Source: an uncultured Bacteroidales bacterium (GTDB lineage: Bacteria > Bacteroidota > Bacteroidia > Bacteroidales > P3). From it: a DNA stretch of 64,000 nt. The stretch lies in the NCBI GenBank assembly GCA_900314925.1, contig OMXC01000006.1, forward strand, positions 212,211-276,210, written 5' to 3'. The stretch's first letter is position 1, and every line of letters starts with the position of its first letter. The translations under genes and the position numbers were made by a program. The notes beneath the pieces are model-generated. The model did not search any database. It worked only from the letters and a program-made list of their open reading frames with translations, and was not told the origin of the DNA. This document shows positions 31,970-40,327 of this stretch, piece by piece.

Positions 31970-32746
31970 CTACCGGCATAATTCGTAGAAGGCCACGGCG
32001 GCGGCAGCGGCCACGTTGAGGGAGTCGACGCCACGGTGCATGGGTATGCGCGCCACGTAGTCGCAGCCGTTCAACACACTGTCGCTCAGGCCGTCGCCTT
32101 CGGTGCCCATAATGATGGCCATGCGGTCGATGCCCTTGAGCGAGGGGTCGTCGACTGGCACGCTGCGGTCAGTCAGCGCCATGGCCACGGTGGTGAAGCC
32201 GCAGTCGGCAAGCTGGCGGTAGTGGTCGAGCCAGGTCCAGGGGAGCTGGAAGACGGTGCCCATGCTGACGCGGCAGGCGCGCCGGTTGAGGGGGTCGCAG
32301 CAGGTGCGCGTGAGCAGCACGGCGTCGAGGCCGAGGGCCGCGGCGGCGCGGAAGACGGCGCCGGTGTTCTCGCTGTTGACGACGGTGTCGAGGACCGCCA
32401 CACGGCGCGCGCCGTCGAGCACCTCCCCCACCCCGCGCCCGGCGGGACGCCGCATGCAGCAGAGCACGCCGCGGCTGAGCTCGTAGCCGGTGAGGCCTTT
32501 GAGCACCTCGCGCCCGGCGGTGTAGACGGGCACGCCGCAGTCGGGCACGCTGCCAAGAAACTTCTCCTCGCAGAGGAACGAGACGGGCTCCACCCCCGCC
32601 GCCAGCGCCACGCGGATGACCTTAAGGCTCTCGCAGATGAAGAGCCCCTCGGAGGCATGCAGGCGGTTGCGCAGCTGCGCCTCGGTGAGGCGCGCGTATG
32701 GTTCAAGCTCCGGCGCCGCCAGAGTGTCTATCTTCACAACTTTCAT
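31970..32746 (-). CDS. TrmH/SpoU-family RNA methyltransferase
   Basis: A 258-residue protein from the ATG giving MKVVKIDTLAAPELEPYARL. It has the SpoU motifs NSENTGAVFRAAAALGLDAVLL (motif 1), IIMGTEGDGLSDSVL (motif 2) and IPMHRGVDSLNVAAAAAVAFYE (motif 3), forming the trefoil-knot SAM site. It 2'-O-methylates a tRNA or rRNA ribose; which one is unknown. An upstream in-frame Met was rejected because it lies in repeat sequence and beyond the promoter. The -7 box TATCTTTGC ends 4 bases before the ATG, so the mRNA is probably leaderless. Confidence 0.9.
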   Translation of the reverse strand: MKVVKIDTLAAPELEPYARLTEAQLRNRLHASEGLFICESLKVIRVALAAGVEPVSFLCEEKFLGSVPDCGVPVYTAGREVLKGLTGYELSRGVLCCMRRPAGRGVGEVLDGARRVAVLDTVVNSENTGAVFRAAAALGLDAVLLTRTCCDPLNRRACRVSMGTVFQLPWTWLDHYRQLADCGFTTVAMALTDRSVPVDDPSLKGIDRMAIIMGTEGDGLSDSVLNGCDYVARIPMHRGVDSLNVAAAAAVAFYELCR

Positions 32747-32854
32747 GGCTGCAAAGATAGCGAAAAGAAACCAAACCGGCATCTCTGTCGCACACGACCA
32801 TTTCCGCACCCCGCCCCATGACGGCACCCTGCCGCCTCGGAGCCGGAACGGCGT

Positions 32855-32935
32855 TAGTACGGTCATTCTACGGCACTTGTATCGCAGTTGGCCGAAGGAA
32901 GGCCGAGGAGGGTCCGAAGGGGGTCCGAAGGGGCT
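32855..32935. repeat. 11-bp-period array, GC-rich, partly inverted
   Basis: Seven consecutive 11-mers from TAGTACGGTCA through TTCTACGGCAC to GGGTCCGAAGG (twice). The first part matches the reverse complement of the array at 59789. It lies in the 32747-33258 gap, which also holds the gpx promoter and a coding remnant. Confidence 0.8.
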
Positions 32936-33061
32936 ATATGCAAAACCCACGTTGCCAGCCTGTTGGCAGAAAGCCCGACAGGAGGCTGTGCCGCATGGCT
33001 AAGAAGCAGAAAGACAAGCCATAACGGGAAAACGAACTTTTTTTGAGAAAAACAATCTTTT

Positions 33062-33093
33062 TTTGCCAGAATTGAAAAAAGTTGTATATTTGC
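33062..33093 (+). promoter_or_regulatory. Promoter for glutathione peroxidase/ohrR
   Basis: TTTGCC at 33062 and TATATTTGC at 33085-33093, 23 nt apart, the spacing seen at other promoters here. The leader to the gpx ATG is about 160 nt. Confidence 0.7.
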
Positions 33094-33140
33094 ATCGTGT
33101 ACGATATAAATCATAATTCGATTAAAACGAACAATTAATG

Positions 33141-33232
33141 CAATTTACAGCCAGAAGAGAGTCGGCAAAGACAGCTGCACCCTCTACGAACACCGCGAAG
33201 AGGTGGAGCAGATGCTCGGCAACAAAGAATGA
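33141..33232 (+). pseudogene. Short 3'-coding remnant in the gpx leader
   Basis: Codons read SQKRVGKDSCTLYEHREEVEQMLGNKE then TGA, with the GC-rich third positions typical of genes here but no start codon in reach. It may be the tail of a lost gene. I cannot name the parent family. Confidence 0.4.
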
Positions 33233-33258
33233 ATATCAACCAACAAAAATACAACATC

Positions 33259-33801
33259 ATGGCAACAATTTATGATTACAAAGCCATTGCCAGCAACGGC
33301 AAAGAGATTGACTTCAAACAGTTTGAAGGCAAAGTGCTGCTCATCGTCAACACCGCCAGCAAGTGCGGCTTCACGCCCCAGTTCGACGGCCTCGAGGCCC
33401 TGAACGAGAAGTACCGCGACCGCGGCCTGGTGTGCATCGGCTTCCCCTGCAACCAGTTCGCCAACCAGGACCCCGGCTCGGACAGCGAGATAGAGGGTTT
33501 CTGCCGCATGAACTACGGCGTCACCTTCCAGATAATGAAGAAGGTGGACGTCAACGGCAAAGACGAGAGCCCCATCTTCACCTACCTCAAGGAGCAGGCC
33601 CCCACGGAGGAGTACAAAGGGCTGAAGGCCAAAGCCACGCACACGATGCTCAAAGGCATCAGCAAGAGCGCGGAGAAAGACAGCGACATATTGTGGAACT
33701 TCACGAAGTTCCTCATCTCGCGCGACGGCAAGCAGGTGAAGCGCTACGCCCCCACCACCGAACCCAAGGACTTCGAGAAAGACATTGAAGCGTTTTTGTA
33801 A
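33259..33801 (+). CDS. Glutathione peroxidase-family thiol peroxidase
   Basis: A 180-residue protein from the ATG giving MATIYDYKAIASNGKEIDF. It has VLLIVNTASKCGFTPQFDGLEALN with a catalytic Cys in place of selenocysteine, GFPCNQFANQDPGSD and the WNFTKFLI segment with the catalytic Trp/Asn. Bacterial members usually use thioredoxin to reduce peroxides. The stop codon overlaps the start of the next gene by one base, so the pair is an operon. A Met ten codons upstream is a possible alternative start. Confidence 0.93.
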   Translation: MATIYDYKAIASNGKEIDFKQFEGKVLLIVNTASKCGFTPQFDGLEALNEKYRDRGLVCIGFPCNQFANQDPGSDSEIEGFCRMNYGVTFQIMKKVDVNGKDESPIFTYLKEQAPTEEYKGLKAKATHTMLKGISKSAEKDSDILWNFTKFLISRDGKQVKRYAPTTEPKDFEKDIEAFL

Positions 33802-34256
33802 TGTATGAACAACTGAAGCTGGACAACCAGCTGTGTTTCCGCATCTACACCGCCTCGAGGCTCCTGACGCAGGCCTACAGGCCGCTGCTGGAGCCTCTGG
33901 GGCTCACCTATCCGCAGTATCTGGTGATGATGGTGCTGTGGGAGAAGGACAACCAGCTGGTGGGCGACATCTGCCAGCGCCTCAAACTCGACACCAACAC
34001 GCTGACACCCATGCTCCAGCGCATGGAAAAAGAGGGGCTGGTGATACGCACACGCGGCATCGCCGACGGCCGGCAGACGCTGGTGAGCCTCACGCGCAAG
34101 GGGCACCACCTGGAGGAACAGGCCAAGGAGGTGCCGACGTGTCTGACGCGCGGCATGCAGGACACCGGCATAAGTACGTGCGACATGCAAAGGCTGGCAG
34201 CCACGCTCGACACCCTGACGGGTATCATGGCTACAACAAAAGAAGGGCAACACTGA
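33801..34256 (+). CDS. MarR-family regulator, OhrR-like
   Basis: A 151-residue winged-helix regulator: LDNQLCFRIYTASRLLTQAYRPLLEPLGLTYPQYLVMMVLWE, then LKLDTNTLTPMLQRMEKEGLVIRTRG. The N-terminal LCFRIYTASR matches the redox-sensing Cys block of OhrR proteins, which release DNA when the Cys is oxidised by organic peroxide. Its overlap with the peroxidase gene supports that role and probably autoregulation of the pair. The stop lies inside a terminator hairpin. Confidence 0.9.
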   Translation: MYEQLKLDNQLCFRIYTASRLLTQAYRPLLEPLGLTYPQYLVMMVLWEKDNQLVGDICQRLKLDTNTLTPMLQRMEKEGLVIRTRGIADGRQTLVSLTRKGHHLEEQAKEVPTCLTRGMQDTGISTCDMQRLAATLDTLTGIMATTKEGQH

Positions 34257-34275
34257 GTGTTGCCCTTCTCATTTC
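34238..34275. terminator. Bidirectional terminator between ohrR-like gene and rplY
   Basis: Hairpin AGAAGGGCAACACT/TGTTGCCCTTCT with T-rich flanks on both strands, overlapping the regulator's stop. Confidence 0.9.
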
Positions 34276-34288
34276 TGTGTCGTTGCTG

Positions 34289-34876
34289 TTATTCGGCAGC
34301 GGCCTCGCCCTCGCCTTCGTCAGAGGTGGCGCTGGCACGGGTGCTGAGGACGTTGACGACCTCGGCGCTCTTGGGGTTGAGGATGGCGTAGTTCTCGCAG
34401 GCGATGTCCTGGACGCGGATGCGCTGGTTGACATCGAGGTTGGTGATGTCGAGGAGAATCTCGCTGGGCATGCAGGCAGGAACAGCCTTCACGTTGAGGC
34501 GTTTCTGCTTGTAAGCCAGCTTGCCGCCCTTCATGACGCCCTTGCTGGTGCCGGTGGTGTGCACGGGGATGGACATGACAACGGGCTTGTCGTCGGTCAG
34601 CTCGTAGAAGTCAGCATGATAGACAATCTCGGTCACGGGGTGGAACTCGATGTCCTTCAGCATGGCCATGTGGTCGGCGCCGTTGATGGTGATCTTCACA
34701 AAGCAGGGCTCAGGGTTGAACAGAATGCGCTGGAAGGCAGTCTGGTCGACGCTGAACAGCATCTGCTCGCCCTTGCCGTACATGACGCAAGGAACCTTGG
34801 CGTCGCGACGCAGAGCCTTAGCATCCTTTTTCCCTACGTTCTCGCGGAGAGAACCGCTCATTGATACTACTCTCAT
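34289..34876 (-). CDS. rplY: 50S ribosomal protein L25/general stress protein Ctc
   Basis: A 195-residue L25 of the long (CTC) type. The N-terminal 5S-rRNA-binding domain has GSLRENVGKKDAKALRRDAKVPCVMYG, followed by a beta C-terminal domain (HTTGTSKGVMKGGKLAYKQKRLNV, MPSEILLDITNLDVNQRI) and an acidic Ala/Glu-rich tail (ASATSDEGEGEAAAE). It binds 5S rRNA in the large subunit. It lies downstream of prs on the same strand, as in many bacteria. Confidence 0.95.
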   Translation of the reverse strand: MRVVSMSGSLRENVGKKDAKALRRDAKVPCVMYGKGEQMLFSVDQTAFQRILFNPEPCFVKITINGADHMAMLKDIEFHPVTEIVYHADFYELTDDKPVVMSIPVHTTGTSKGVMKGGKLAYKQKRLNVKAVPACMPSEILLDITNLDVNQRIRVQDIACENYAILNPKSAEVVNVLSTRASATSDEGEGEAAAE

Positions 34877-34943
34877 TGTTGTTTGTTTTTTGTGGTTAAT
34901 AAATATTGTTTCGTTATCACGCAGTGTTACGTTATAACTTTTT

Positions 34944-35930
34944 TCAGTCGTTCATGCGATAGATGACGCCCTTGCGGTGCAGGGTGGTCTCGTAGAGGTT
35001 GTCGAGACTCTCGTAGTTGACCACGCGGCGGATGGCCTCGGCCAGCAGCCAGTCGCAGCTGAGGACGTGGATTTTGCTGCTCTCGCGCTTCAGCGGGATG
35101 GTGTCGGTGGTGACGAGCTCCTCAAGCACAGAGTCTTCGACCTTCTCGATGGCCTGACCGCTGAGGACGGGATGGGTGATCATGGCGCGGACGCTGAGGG
35201 CGCCGCTCTCCTTGATGATGCCGGCGGCCTTGCAGATGGTGGTGCCGGTGTCGATGATGTCGTCAAGCAGGATGACATGCTTGCCCTGCACATCGCCGAT
35301 GAGGCGCATCTCGCCGATCTCGTTGGGCTTGTTGCGGTGCTTGTAGCAGATGACAAAGCTGTTGTTGAGCGTCTTGGCATAGGTGGCGGCGCGCTTGCTG
35401 CCTCCCATGTCGGGGCTGGCGAACATGACGTCCTCGACGTTGAACTTCTCGCGGATGTAAGGCATGAAGAGCGAGGAGCCATAGAGGTGGTCAACGGGGA
35501 TGTTGAAGAAGCCCTGTATCTGGTCGGCATGGAGGTCCATGGTGATGACGCGGTCGACACCGGCGGTCATAATCATGTCGGCGATGAGCTTGGAGGCTAT
35601 CGGCACATGGGGCTTGTCCTTGCGGTCCTGACGGGCGAAGCCGTAATAAGGTATCACGGCGACAATCTTCTCGGCCGAGGCGCGCTTGGCGGCGTCGATC
35701 ATCATAAGCAGCTCGAAGAGATTGTCGGTCGGCGGGATGGTCGACTGGATGATGAACACTATGCCGCCGCGGATGGTCTCCTCGTAGGAAGGCTGAAATT
35801 CGCCGTCGGCATACTGGAAAACGGTGGAATTGCCGAGCGGAATGCCATAGATTTCCGCCACGCGACGTGCCAGGTCTTTGGTGGCGCGGCCGGCAAAAAT
35901 GAATACCTTGTCAGAACGCTTGTCGCTCAT
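34944..35930 (-). CDS. prs: Ribose-phosphate pyrophosphokinase
   Basis: A 328-residue PRPP synthetase. It has VFIFAGRATKDLARRVAEIYGIPLG, FQYADGEFQPSYEETIRGG, YYGFARQDRKDKPHVPIASKLIADM, HADQIQGFF, and the PRPP-binding motif VILLDDIIDTGTTI. It makes PRPP from ribose 5-phosphate and ATP for nucleotide, His and Trp synthesis. A minus-strand promoter TATCTTTGC lies about 65 bases upstream. rplY follows after 67 bases. Confidence 0.97.
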   Translation of the reverse strand: MSDKRSDKVFIFAGRATKDLARRVAEIYGIPLGNSTVFQYADGEFQPSYEETIRGGIVFIIQSTIPPTDNLFELLMMIDAAKRASAEKIVAVIPYYGFARQDRKDKPHVPIASKLIADMIMTAGVDRVITMDLHADQIQGFFNIPVDHLYGSSLFMPYIREKFNVEDVMFASPDMGGSKRAATYAKTLNNSFVICYKHRNKPNEIGEMRLIGDVQGKHVILLDDIIDTGTTICKAAGIIKESGALSVRAMITHPVLSGQAIEKVEDSVLEELVTTDTIPLKRESSKIHVLSCDWLLAEAIRRVVNYESLDNLYETTLHRKGVIYRMND

Positions 35931-36031
35931 TATTATACTGATTTAGGGTTCTTTATATTGATTTATCGGGTTTTATCGCTCTTCTTTTCGGTGTGCAAAG
36001 ATACACATTTTTAGGCTACTGACAAAAAAAA

Positions 36032-36064
36032 TTTTACCATGTCGAAAAAAGTGTGTAATTTTGC
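36032..36064 (+). promoter_or_regulatory. Promoter of tRNA-Leu
   Basis: TTTTACC and TAATTTTGC (36056-36064), 23 nt from TTTA to TAAT, 15 bases before the tRNA. Confidence 0.75.
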
Positions 36065-36079
36065 ACCCGATTTCGAGAG

Positions 36080-36162
36080 GCCCTGGTGGTGGAATGGTAG
36101 ACACGGTAGACTCAAAATCTGCTGCTCGCAAGGGCGTGAGGGTTCAAGTCCCTCCCGGGGTA
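36080..36162 (+). tRNA. tRNA-Leu (anticodon CAA)
   Basis: The acceptor stem GCCCTGG pairs with CCGGGGT (G1 opposite U72, as in other Bacteroidales tRNA-Leu). The anticodon stem-loop is GTAGA-CTCAAAA-TCTGC, anticodon CAA reading UUG. A long variable arm follows (TGCTCGCAAGGGCG) and the T arm is GAGGG-TTCAAGT-CCCTC. No CCA is encoded. A terminator follows directly. Confidence 0.96.
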
Positions 36163-36165
36163 CAA

Positions 36166-36198
36166 AAGGCACCGAACAGTCGGTGCCTTATTCTTTTA
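36166..36198 (+). terminator. Terminator of tRNA-Leu
   Basis: Hairpin AAGGCACCGA/TCGGTGCCTT followed by ATTCTTTTAT. Confidence 0.9.
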
Positions 36199-36202
36199 TA
36201 TA

Positions 36203-36961
36203 TTAGCCGAGGATGACGTCCATGGCCATCATGAGGACGAAGCCTACTGCGAAGCCTATGGTGGAGAGGTTGGTGTGACGCCCCTGGGCGGTCTCTGGGA
36301 TGAGCTCTTCCACAACGACATACATCATGGCGCCTGCGGCGAAGGCCAGCAGGTAGGGCAACGCCAGCCCCAATGCCGACGCCAGCAGCAGGATGGCCAC
36401 CGAGCCCACGGGCTCCACCACGCCGCTCAGCGAGCCGATGAGGAACGAGCGCCAGCGCGTGTTGCCCTCGGCGTGCATGGGCATCGAGATGATGGCCCCT
36501 TCCGGTATGTTCTGTATGGCTATGCCTATGCTCACCGCCAGCGCGGCGCTGAGCGTGAGCCCCTGCTCTTCGCCGGCGAAGACGACGCCCACGGCCATGC
36601 CCTCGGGCAGGTTGTGGATGGTCACCGCGAGCGCCAGCATCGCCGTGCGCGAAAGCCTTGACTTGGGGCCTTCGGCCTTGGCGGCGCCCACGTGCAGGTG
36701 TGGCGTCAGCTCGTCGATGAGCAGCAGGAAGGCGATGCCCGCCATGAAGCCCACGGCGGCGGGCACTATGCTCGACTGCGCCATCTCGATGCTCGGCAGC
36801 AGCAGCGACCACACGCTCGCCGCCACCATCACGCCGCTGGCGAAGCCCAGCAGGGTCTTCTGCAGCCGGTCGGGGATCTCCTTGCGCATGAAGAAGACGA
36901 AGGCCGACCCCAGCATAGTGCCGGCCAAAGGCAGTAGTATTCCGATAATTACAGCATTCAT
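36203..36961 (-). CDS. ZIP family metal transporter
   Basis: A 252-residue membrane protein with about eight helices. ZIP motifs are in helices 4 and 5: LALAVTIHNLPEGMAVGVVFAGE and SIGIAIQNIPEGAIISMPM, with the conserved His-Asn-x-Pro-Glu-Gly. A short His-containing loop (ELTPHLHVGAAKAE) lies before them. It imports a divalent cation such as zinc into the cytoplasm. A minus-strand promoter TATCTTTGC lies about 20 bases upstream. Confidence 0.94.
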   Translation of the reverse strand: MNAVIIGILLPLAGTMLGSAFVFFMRKEIPDRLQKTLLGFASGVMVAASVWSLLLPSIEMAQSSIVPAAVGFMAGIAFLLLIDELTPHLHVGAAKAEGPKSRLSRTAMLALAVTIHNLPEGMAVGVVFAGEEQGLTLSAALAVSIGIAIQNIPEGAIISMPMHAEGNTRWRSFLIGSLSGVVEPVGSVAILLLASALGLALPYLLAFAAGAMMYVVVEELIPETAQGRHTNLSTIGFAVGFVLMMAMDVILG

Positions 36962-37031
36962 GACGTTGTCCTTTCAGGGTGCAAAGATACAGATTTTATG
37001 CCACACAGCGCCTAACCAATAGTGGCTATTG

Positions 37032-37880
37032 TCACGCCTGCCTGTACTGCGACGGCGAGAGGCCCGTGCCGCGTTTAAAGTAACGGCAGAACGACGCCTG
37101 GTCGGCGAAGCCCAGCAGGTCGGCCACAGCCTGCACCGAGAGGTCGTGCCTGATGTGCAGCAGCATCTTGGCCTCGACAACCACCTGGTGCTGAATCCAG
37201 TAGGAGGCAGTGTAACCCGTCTCCTGCTTGACGACGGTGCTGAAGTGCTTGGGCGAGAGGCATGCCCGCGCGGCATAGAAGCCCACGTCGCGATGCTCGC
37301 GGAAGTGCTGCACGAGGTCGTTGTGGAAGCGGGCGCTGACGCGTTTGTCGCTGCCCGTCTCGTTGAGCCGGCTCTTGCGGTAGTGGCTCAGCAGGCGCAG
37401 CAGGAACTCCAGCAGACGCGTCATCAGATTGAGCCGGTCGGGGAGGTCGAGGCGCTTGACCTCGCGCATGCCTTCCACCACATGCGTGATGATCTTGTAC
37501 TCCCGCTTGTCGAGCTTCACGTTGGGATGCGGCTCGTAGCGGTGGCGCATCTGACTGATGATCTGCAGCATAGGGTCGTCCACCAGCGACGCGTCGACGA
37601 TTATCAAGGTGGCCAGGTAGTCGTCGGTGACGCTCACCATGCGCAGCGTGTGGCTTGGGAAGATGACGCCTACGGTGTGCTGCTCGCTGTAGTCGGCGAT
37701 GTCGTCATACATGAGGTCCATGCGGCCGCGATGGCCAATGGCTATGACATAGTCGGCCGAGGTGAAGGGCTCGTCGCCCGAAGGCAACCCCCTGACGTCG
37801 TCAAACACAACGATGCCTTCCTCCTTGATTCTCTGAGGGTAAAGGTTCATCGGATGGGTGTAGGCAGGTCCTGTAATCAT
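37032..37880 (-). CDS. AraC-family transcriptional regulator
   Basis: A 282-residue protein from the ATG giving MITGPAYTHPMNLYPQ. The N-terminal half is a cupin-like sensing domain. The C-terminal HTH-AraC domain (about 185-282) has VGFYAARACLSPKHFSTVVKQETGYTASYWIQ and LSVQAVADLLGFADQASFCRYFKRGTGLSPSQYR. The effector is unknown. This start is preferred over one 15 codons upstream because the -7 box TATTTTTGC ends just 3 bases before the ATG, implying a leaderless mRNA. Confidence 0.9.
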   Translation of the reverse strand: MITGPAYTHPMNLYPQRIKEEGIVVFDDVRGLPSGDEPFTSADYVIAIGHRGRMDLMYDDIADYSEQHTVGVIFPSHTLRMVSVTDDYLATLIIVDASLVDDPMLQIISQMRHRYEPHPNVKLDKREYKIITHVVEGMREVKRLDLPDRLNLMTRLLEFLLRLLSHYRKSRLNETGSDKRVSARFHNDLVQHFREHRDVGFYAARACLSPKHFSTVVKQETGYTASYWIQHQVVVEAKMLLHIRHDLSVQAVADLLGFADQASFCRYFKRGTGLSPSQYRQA

Positions 37881-38016
37881 GGTGCAAAAATACGTATTTT
37901 TTTCAATTGTCGGCCTTTTTGCCAAACAAACCGCCCGAAAAGCCCATCCGCAGGCGGCGGAACAAATGTTGCAACACCCCCCTTTTCACCCCATGTAAAC
38001 CATCTGTTTAACCGTC

Positions 38017-38108
38017 ATTTCAACGATACTTCAACGATACTTCAACGATATTTCGACGATAACTATCGTTGATGTATCGTTGAAGTATCGTTGATGTATC
38101 GTCGAAAT
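38017..38108. repeat. 92-nt inverted array of 11-bp units (copy 3)
   Basis: Four units near ACTTCAACGAT, a centre AACT, four units near ATCGTTGATGT: 44+4+44 nt, identical geometry to 6873 and 20086. It lies in the 37881-38257 gap, about 115 bases before the promoter of the next gene. Confidence 0.9.
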
Positions 38109-38222
38109 AGTATGCTGTGCAGGGGGTAATGGCGTTGCATAATGTTCCGACGGTCGAGCAGAAACCGACTTTTTGCCAAACTTTACCTACATTCTGACAT
38201 TATATATATAGGAATAGGTTGG

Positions 38223-38231
38223 TAATTTTGC
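38223..38231 (+). promoter_or_regulatory. Promoter -7 box of the DUF4353 gene
   Basis: TAATTTTGC, 26 bases before the ATG at 38258. Confidence 0.65.
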
Positions 38232-38257
38232 AGCGTGAAAATATAACACCTACTATC

Positions 38258-40195
38258 ATGAAAAGATTGTCTATCTTACTCATCCTGACGGCTTTCGCTA
38301 CCTGCGTGGCAGCACAGACGCCAGCCAACAACACGGTGGAGGTGACCTACAGCGGCACCTCGGCGACGGTGGCTGTGGCCGACAACATCAGCCAGTACCT
38401 GACTGTCACTCAGCAGGGTGCGCACGTCTCCATCGCGCAGAGCGACTCACTGGCCTCGGAGGTCACCTACCGCCTCTCCGGCGCGAGCACGGACGGCGAG
38501 TTCTACATGTCGGGCTCCTACAAGGCCACCCTTGAGCTCAACGGCCTGACGCTGACCAACGTAACGCCCGTCTACAGCGGCGCCGCCGTTCACATACAGA
38601 ACGGCAAGCGCATCAACGTCAAGGTGATAACCGGCACCACCAACACGCTGGCCGACGCCGCCACAGGCTCGCAGAAAGGCTGCCTCTACGTGAAGGGGCA
38701 CGCGGAGTTCAAGCAGCAGGGCACCCTCAACGTGGTGGGCAACGTGAAGCACGCCATCAAGGCCGGCGAGTATATCAGCATCAAGAACGCCACCATCAAC
38801 GTCACCTCGGCTGTTGGCGACGGCATCTCGTGCAACCAGTACTTCCTCATGGAGAGCGGCACCGTCAACATCAGCGGCACCGGCGACGACGGCATCCAAT
38901 GCGACCTCGAGGGCGACACGGCCACCGCCATCACCGAAGACCACGAGGACGAAGACTCGGGCAACATATATATTGAAGGCGGCACCGTCAGCATCAACTG
39001 CGCCGCCATCGCCGCCAAGGGCATCAAGGCGGCAGGCGACATCTACATCTCCGGCGAGCCGGTCATCGACGTCACCACCAGCGGCAAAGGCATGTGGGAC
39101 GAAGAGGACCTTGAGACCTCGGCGGCCTGCGGCATCAGCGCCGACGGCGACATCGACATCAGCGGCGGCACGGTCACCCTCACGGCCACCGGCTCGGGCG
39201 GCAAGGGCATGAAGTGCGACAACGTGCTGACCATCAGCGGCGGCGACATCACGGTGGCCACCTCCGGCACCTTATATTATAACAACGGCACCACCGAGAA
39301 CACCAACTACACGGGCAACACCGACAACGTGAGCAGCGACTATTACTCGTCGCCCAAGGGCATCAAGGCAGGCCTCAAGACGCAGGTGGGCAACAGCTAC
39401 ACCTACAGCGGCGGCATGGTCATCAGCGGCGGCACCATCAAGGTGACGACAGCGGGCCGCAACGCCGAAGGCATCGAGAGCAAGAACTACCTCGACATCA
39501 GCGGTGGCGAGATATACATCAACGCCTACGACGACGGCATCAACTCGGCACAGAACATGACCATCAGCGGCGGCTACCTCTATGCCCGTTCGGCCAACAA
39601 CGACGGCATCGACGCCAACGGCAACGTCTACCTCAACGGCGGCCTCGTCTACGCCATCGGCGCCCGCTCGCCCGAGCTGGCCATCGACGCCAACAGCGAG
39701 GAGCAGAAGAAGGTGTACGTCAACGGCGGCATCATCATCGCCGTCGGCGGCATAGAGAACGGCGCCACCGTCAACCAGCCCTACATCCAGTCGACGTCAA
39801 TCAGCAGCAACAGCTGGTATACTGTGACCGTTGGCGACAATGCCGTAGCCTTCTACACGCCAACCATCAGCACAGGCGGCGGCCCCGGCGGCGGTCCTGG
39901 TGGCGGTCACGGCGGCCCGGGAGGCAACAGCTCGTCGACGTTCATCTCCGCCCCCACCACCCCGTCGCTCGCAAGCGACAACATCATCAGCGGCGGCACC
40001 TCGCTCTTCGAGGGCAACTGCTTCGTCAACGGGAGCGGCATACTCAGGATTGAAGCTGCCGAAGACGGGCAGCGCATCGACGACCCGCGCGTCTTCACCA
40101 TCGACGGCCGCTACCTCGGCACCGAAGTGCCCGCCTCGTTCCAAGGCATATACATCCAGAACGGGCAGAAGCACTTCAAGAGTTATGAGTTTTGA
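38258..40195 (+). CDS. DUF4353 carbohydrate-binding domain-containing surface protein
   Basis: A 645-residue protein with signal MKRLSILLILTAFATCVAAQ. The body is a repetitive right-handed-helix-like array of segments such as GDIDISGGTVTLTATGSGGKGMKCD and YLDISGGEIYINAYDDGINSAQ, the DUF4353 pattern. A Gly/Pro linker (GGGPGGGPGGGHGGPGG) precedes a C-terminal piece (VFTIDGRYLGTEVPASFQGIYIQNGQKHF) that resembles a T9SS sorting domain. It is probably a surface glycan-binding or adhesive protein. The last residues KSYEF and the stop are encoded by a 7-bp array. Confidence 0.87.
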   Translation: MKRLSILLILTAFATCVAAQTPANNTVEVTYSGTSATVAVADNISQYLTVTQQGAHVSIAQSDSLASEVTYRLSGASTDGEFYMSGSYKATLELNGLTLTNVTPVYSGAAVHIQNGKRINVKVITGTTNTLADAATGSQKGCLYVKGHAEFKQQGTLNVVGNVKHAIKAGEYISIKNATINVTSAVGDGISCNQYFLMESGTVNISGTGDDGIQCDLEGDTATAITEDHEDEDSGNIYIEGGTVSINCAAIAAKGIKAAGDIYISGEPVIDVTTSGKGMWDEEDLETSAACGISADGDIDISGGTVTLTATGSGGKGMKCDNVLTISGGDITVATSGTLYYNNGTTENTNYTGNTDNVSSDYYSSPKGIKAGLKTQVGNSYTYSGGMVISGGTIKVTTAGRNAEGIESKNYLDISGGEIYINAYDDGINSAQNMTISGGYLYARSANNDGIDANGNVYLNGGLVYAIGARSPELAIDANSEEQKKVYVNGGIIIAVGGIENGATVNQPYIQSTSISSNSWYTVTVGDNAVAFYTPTISTGGGPGGGPGGGHGGPGGNSSSTFISAPTTPSLASDNIISGGTSLFEGNCFVNGSGILRIEAAEDGQRIDDPRVFTIDGRYLGTEVPASFQGIYIQNGQKHFKSYEF

Positions 40196-40224
40196 GTTAG
40201 GAGTTTTGAGTTGTAAGTTTTGAG
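40183..40224. repeat. 7-bp-period array at the DUF4353 stop
   Basis: Six heptamers of TTTTGAG/TTATGAG type, with no C on the + strand, spanning the stop codon. Confidence 0.88.
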
Positions 40225-40232
40225 TAAAAAAA

Positions 40233-40276
40233 AGCACTCCCCGAAGGCCAAAGGGCTTTCGGGGAGTGCTGCTTTC
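40233..40276. terminator. Bidirectional terminator between convergent genes
   Basis: Hairpin AGCACTCCCCGAA/TTTCGGGGAGTGCT. Confidence 0.9.
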
Positions 40277-40278
40277 AT

Positions 40279-40327
40279 ATCTCTCATTTCTCATTTTTCA
40301 TTTCTCATTTCTCATTTCCCATCTCCA
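40279..40327. repeat. 7-bp-period array over the TonB-receptor 3' end
   Basis: Seven heptamers of ATTTCTC type, with no G on the + strand. It covers the receptor's last residues (MGNEK) and stop on the minus strand. Confidence 0.85.
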
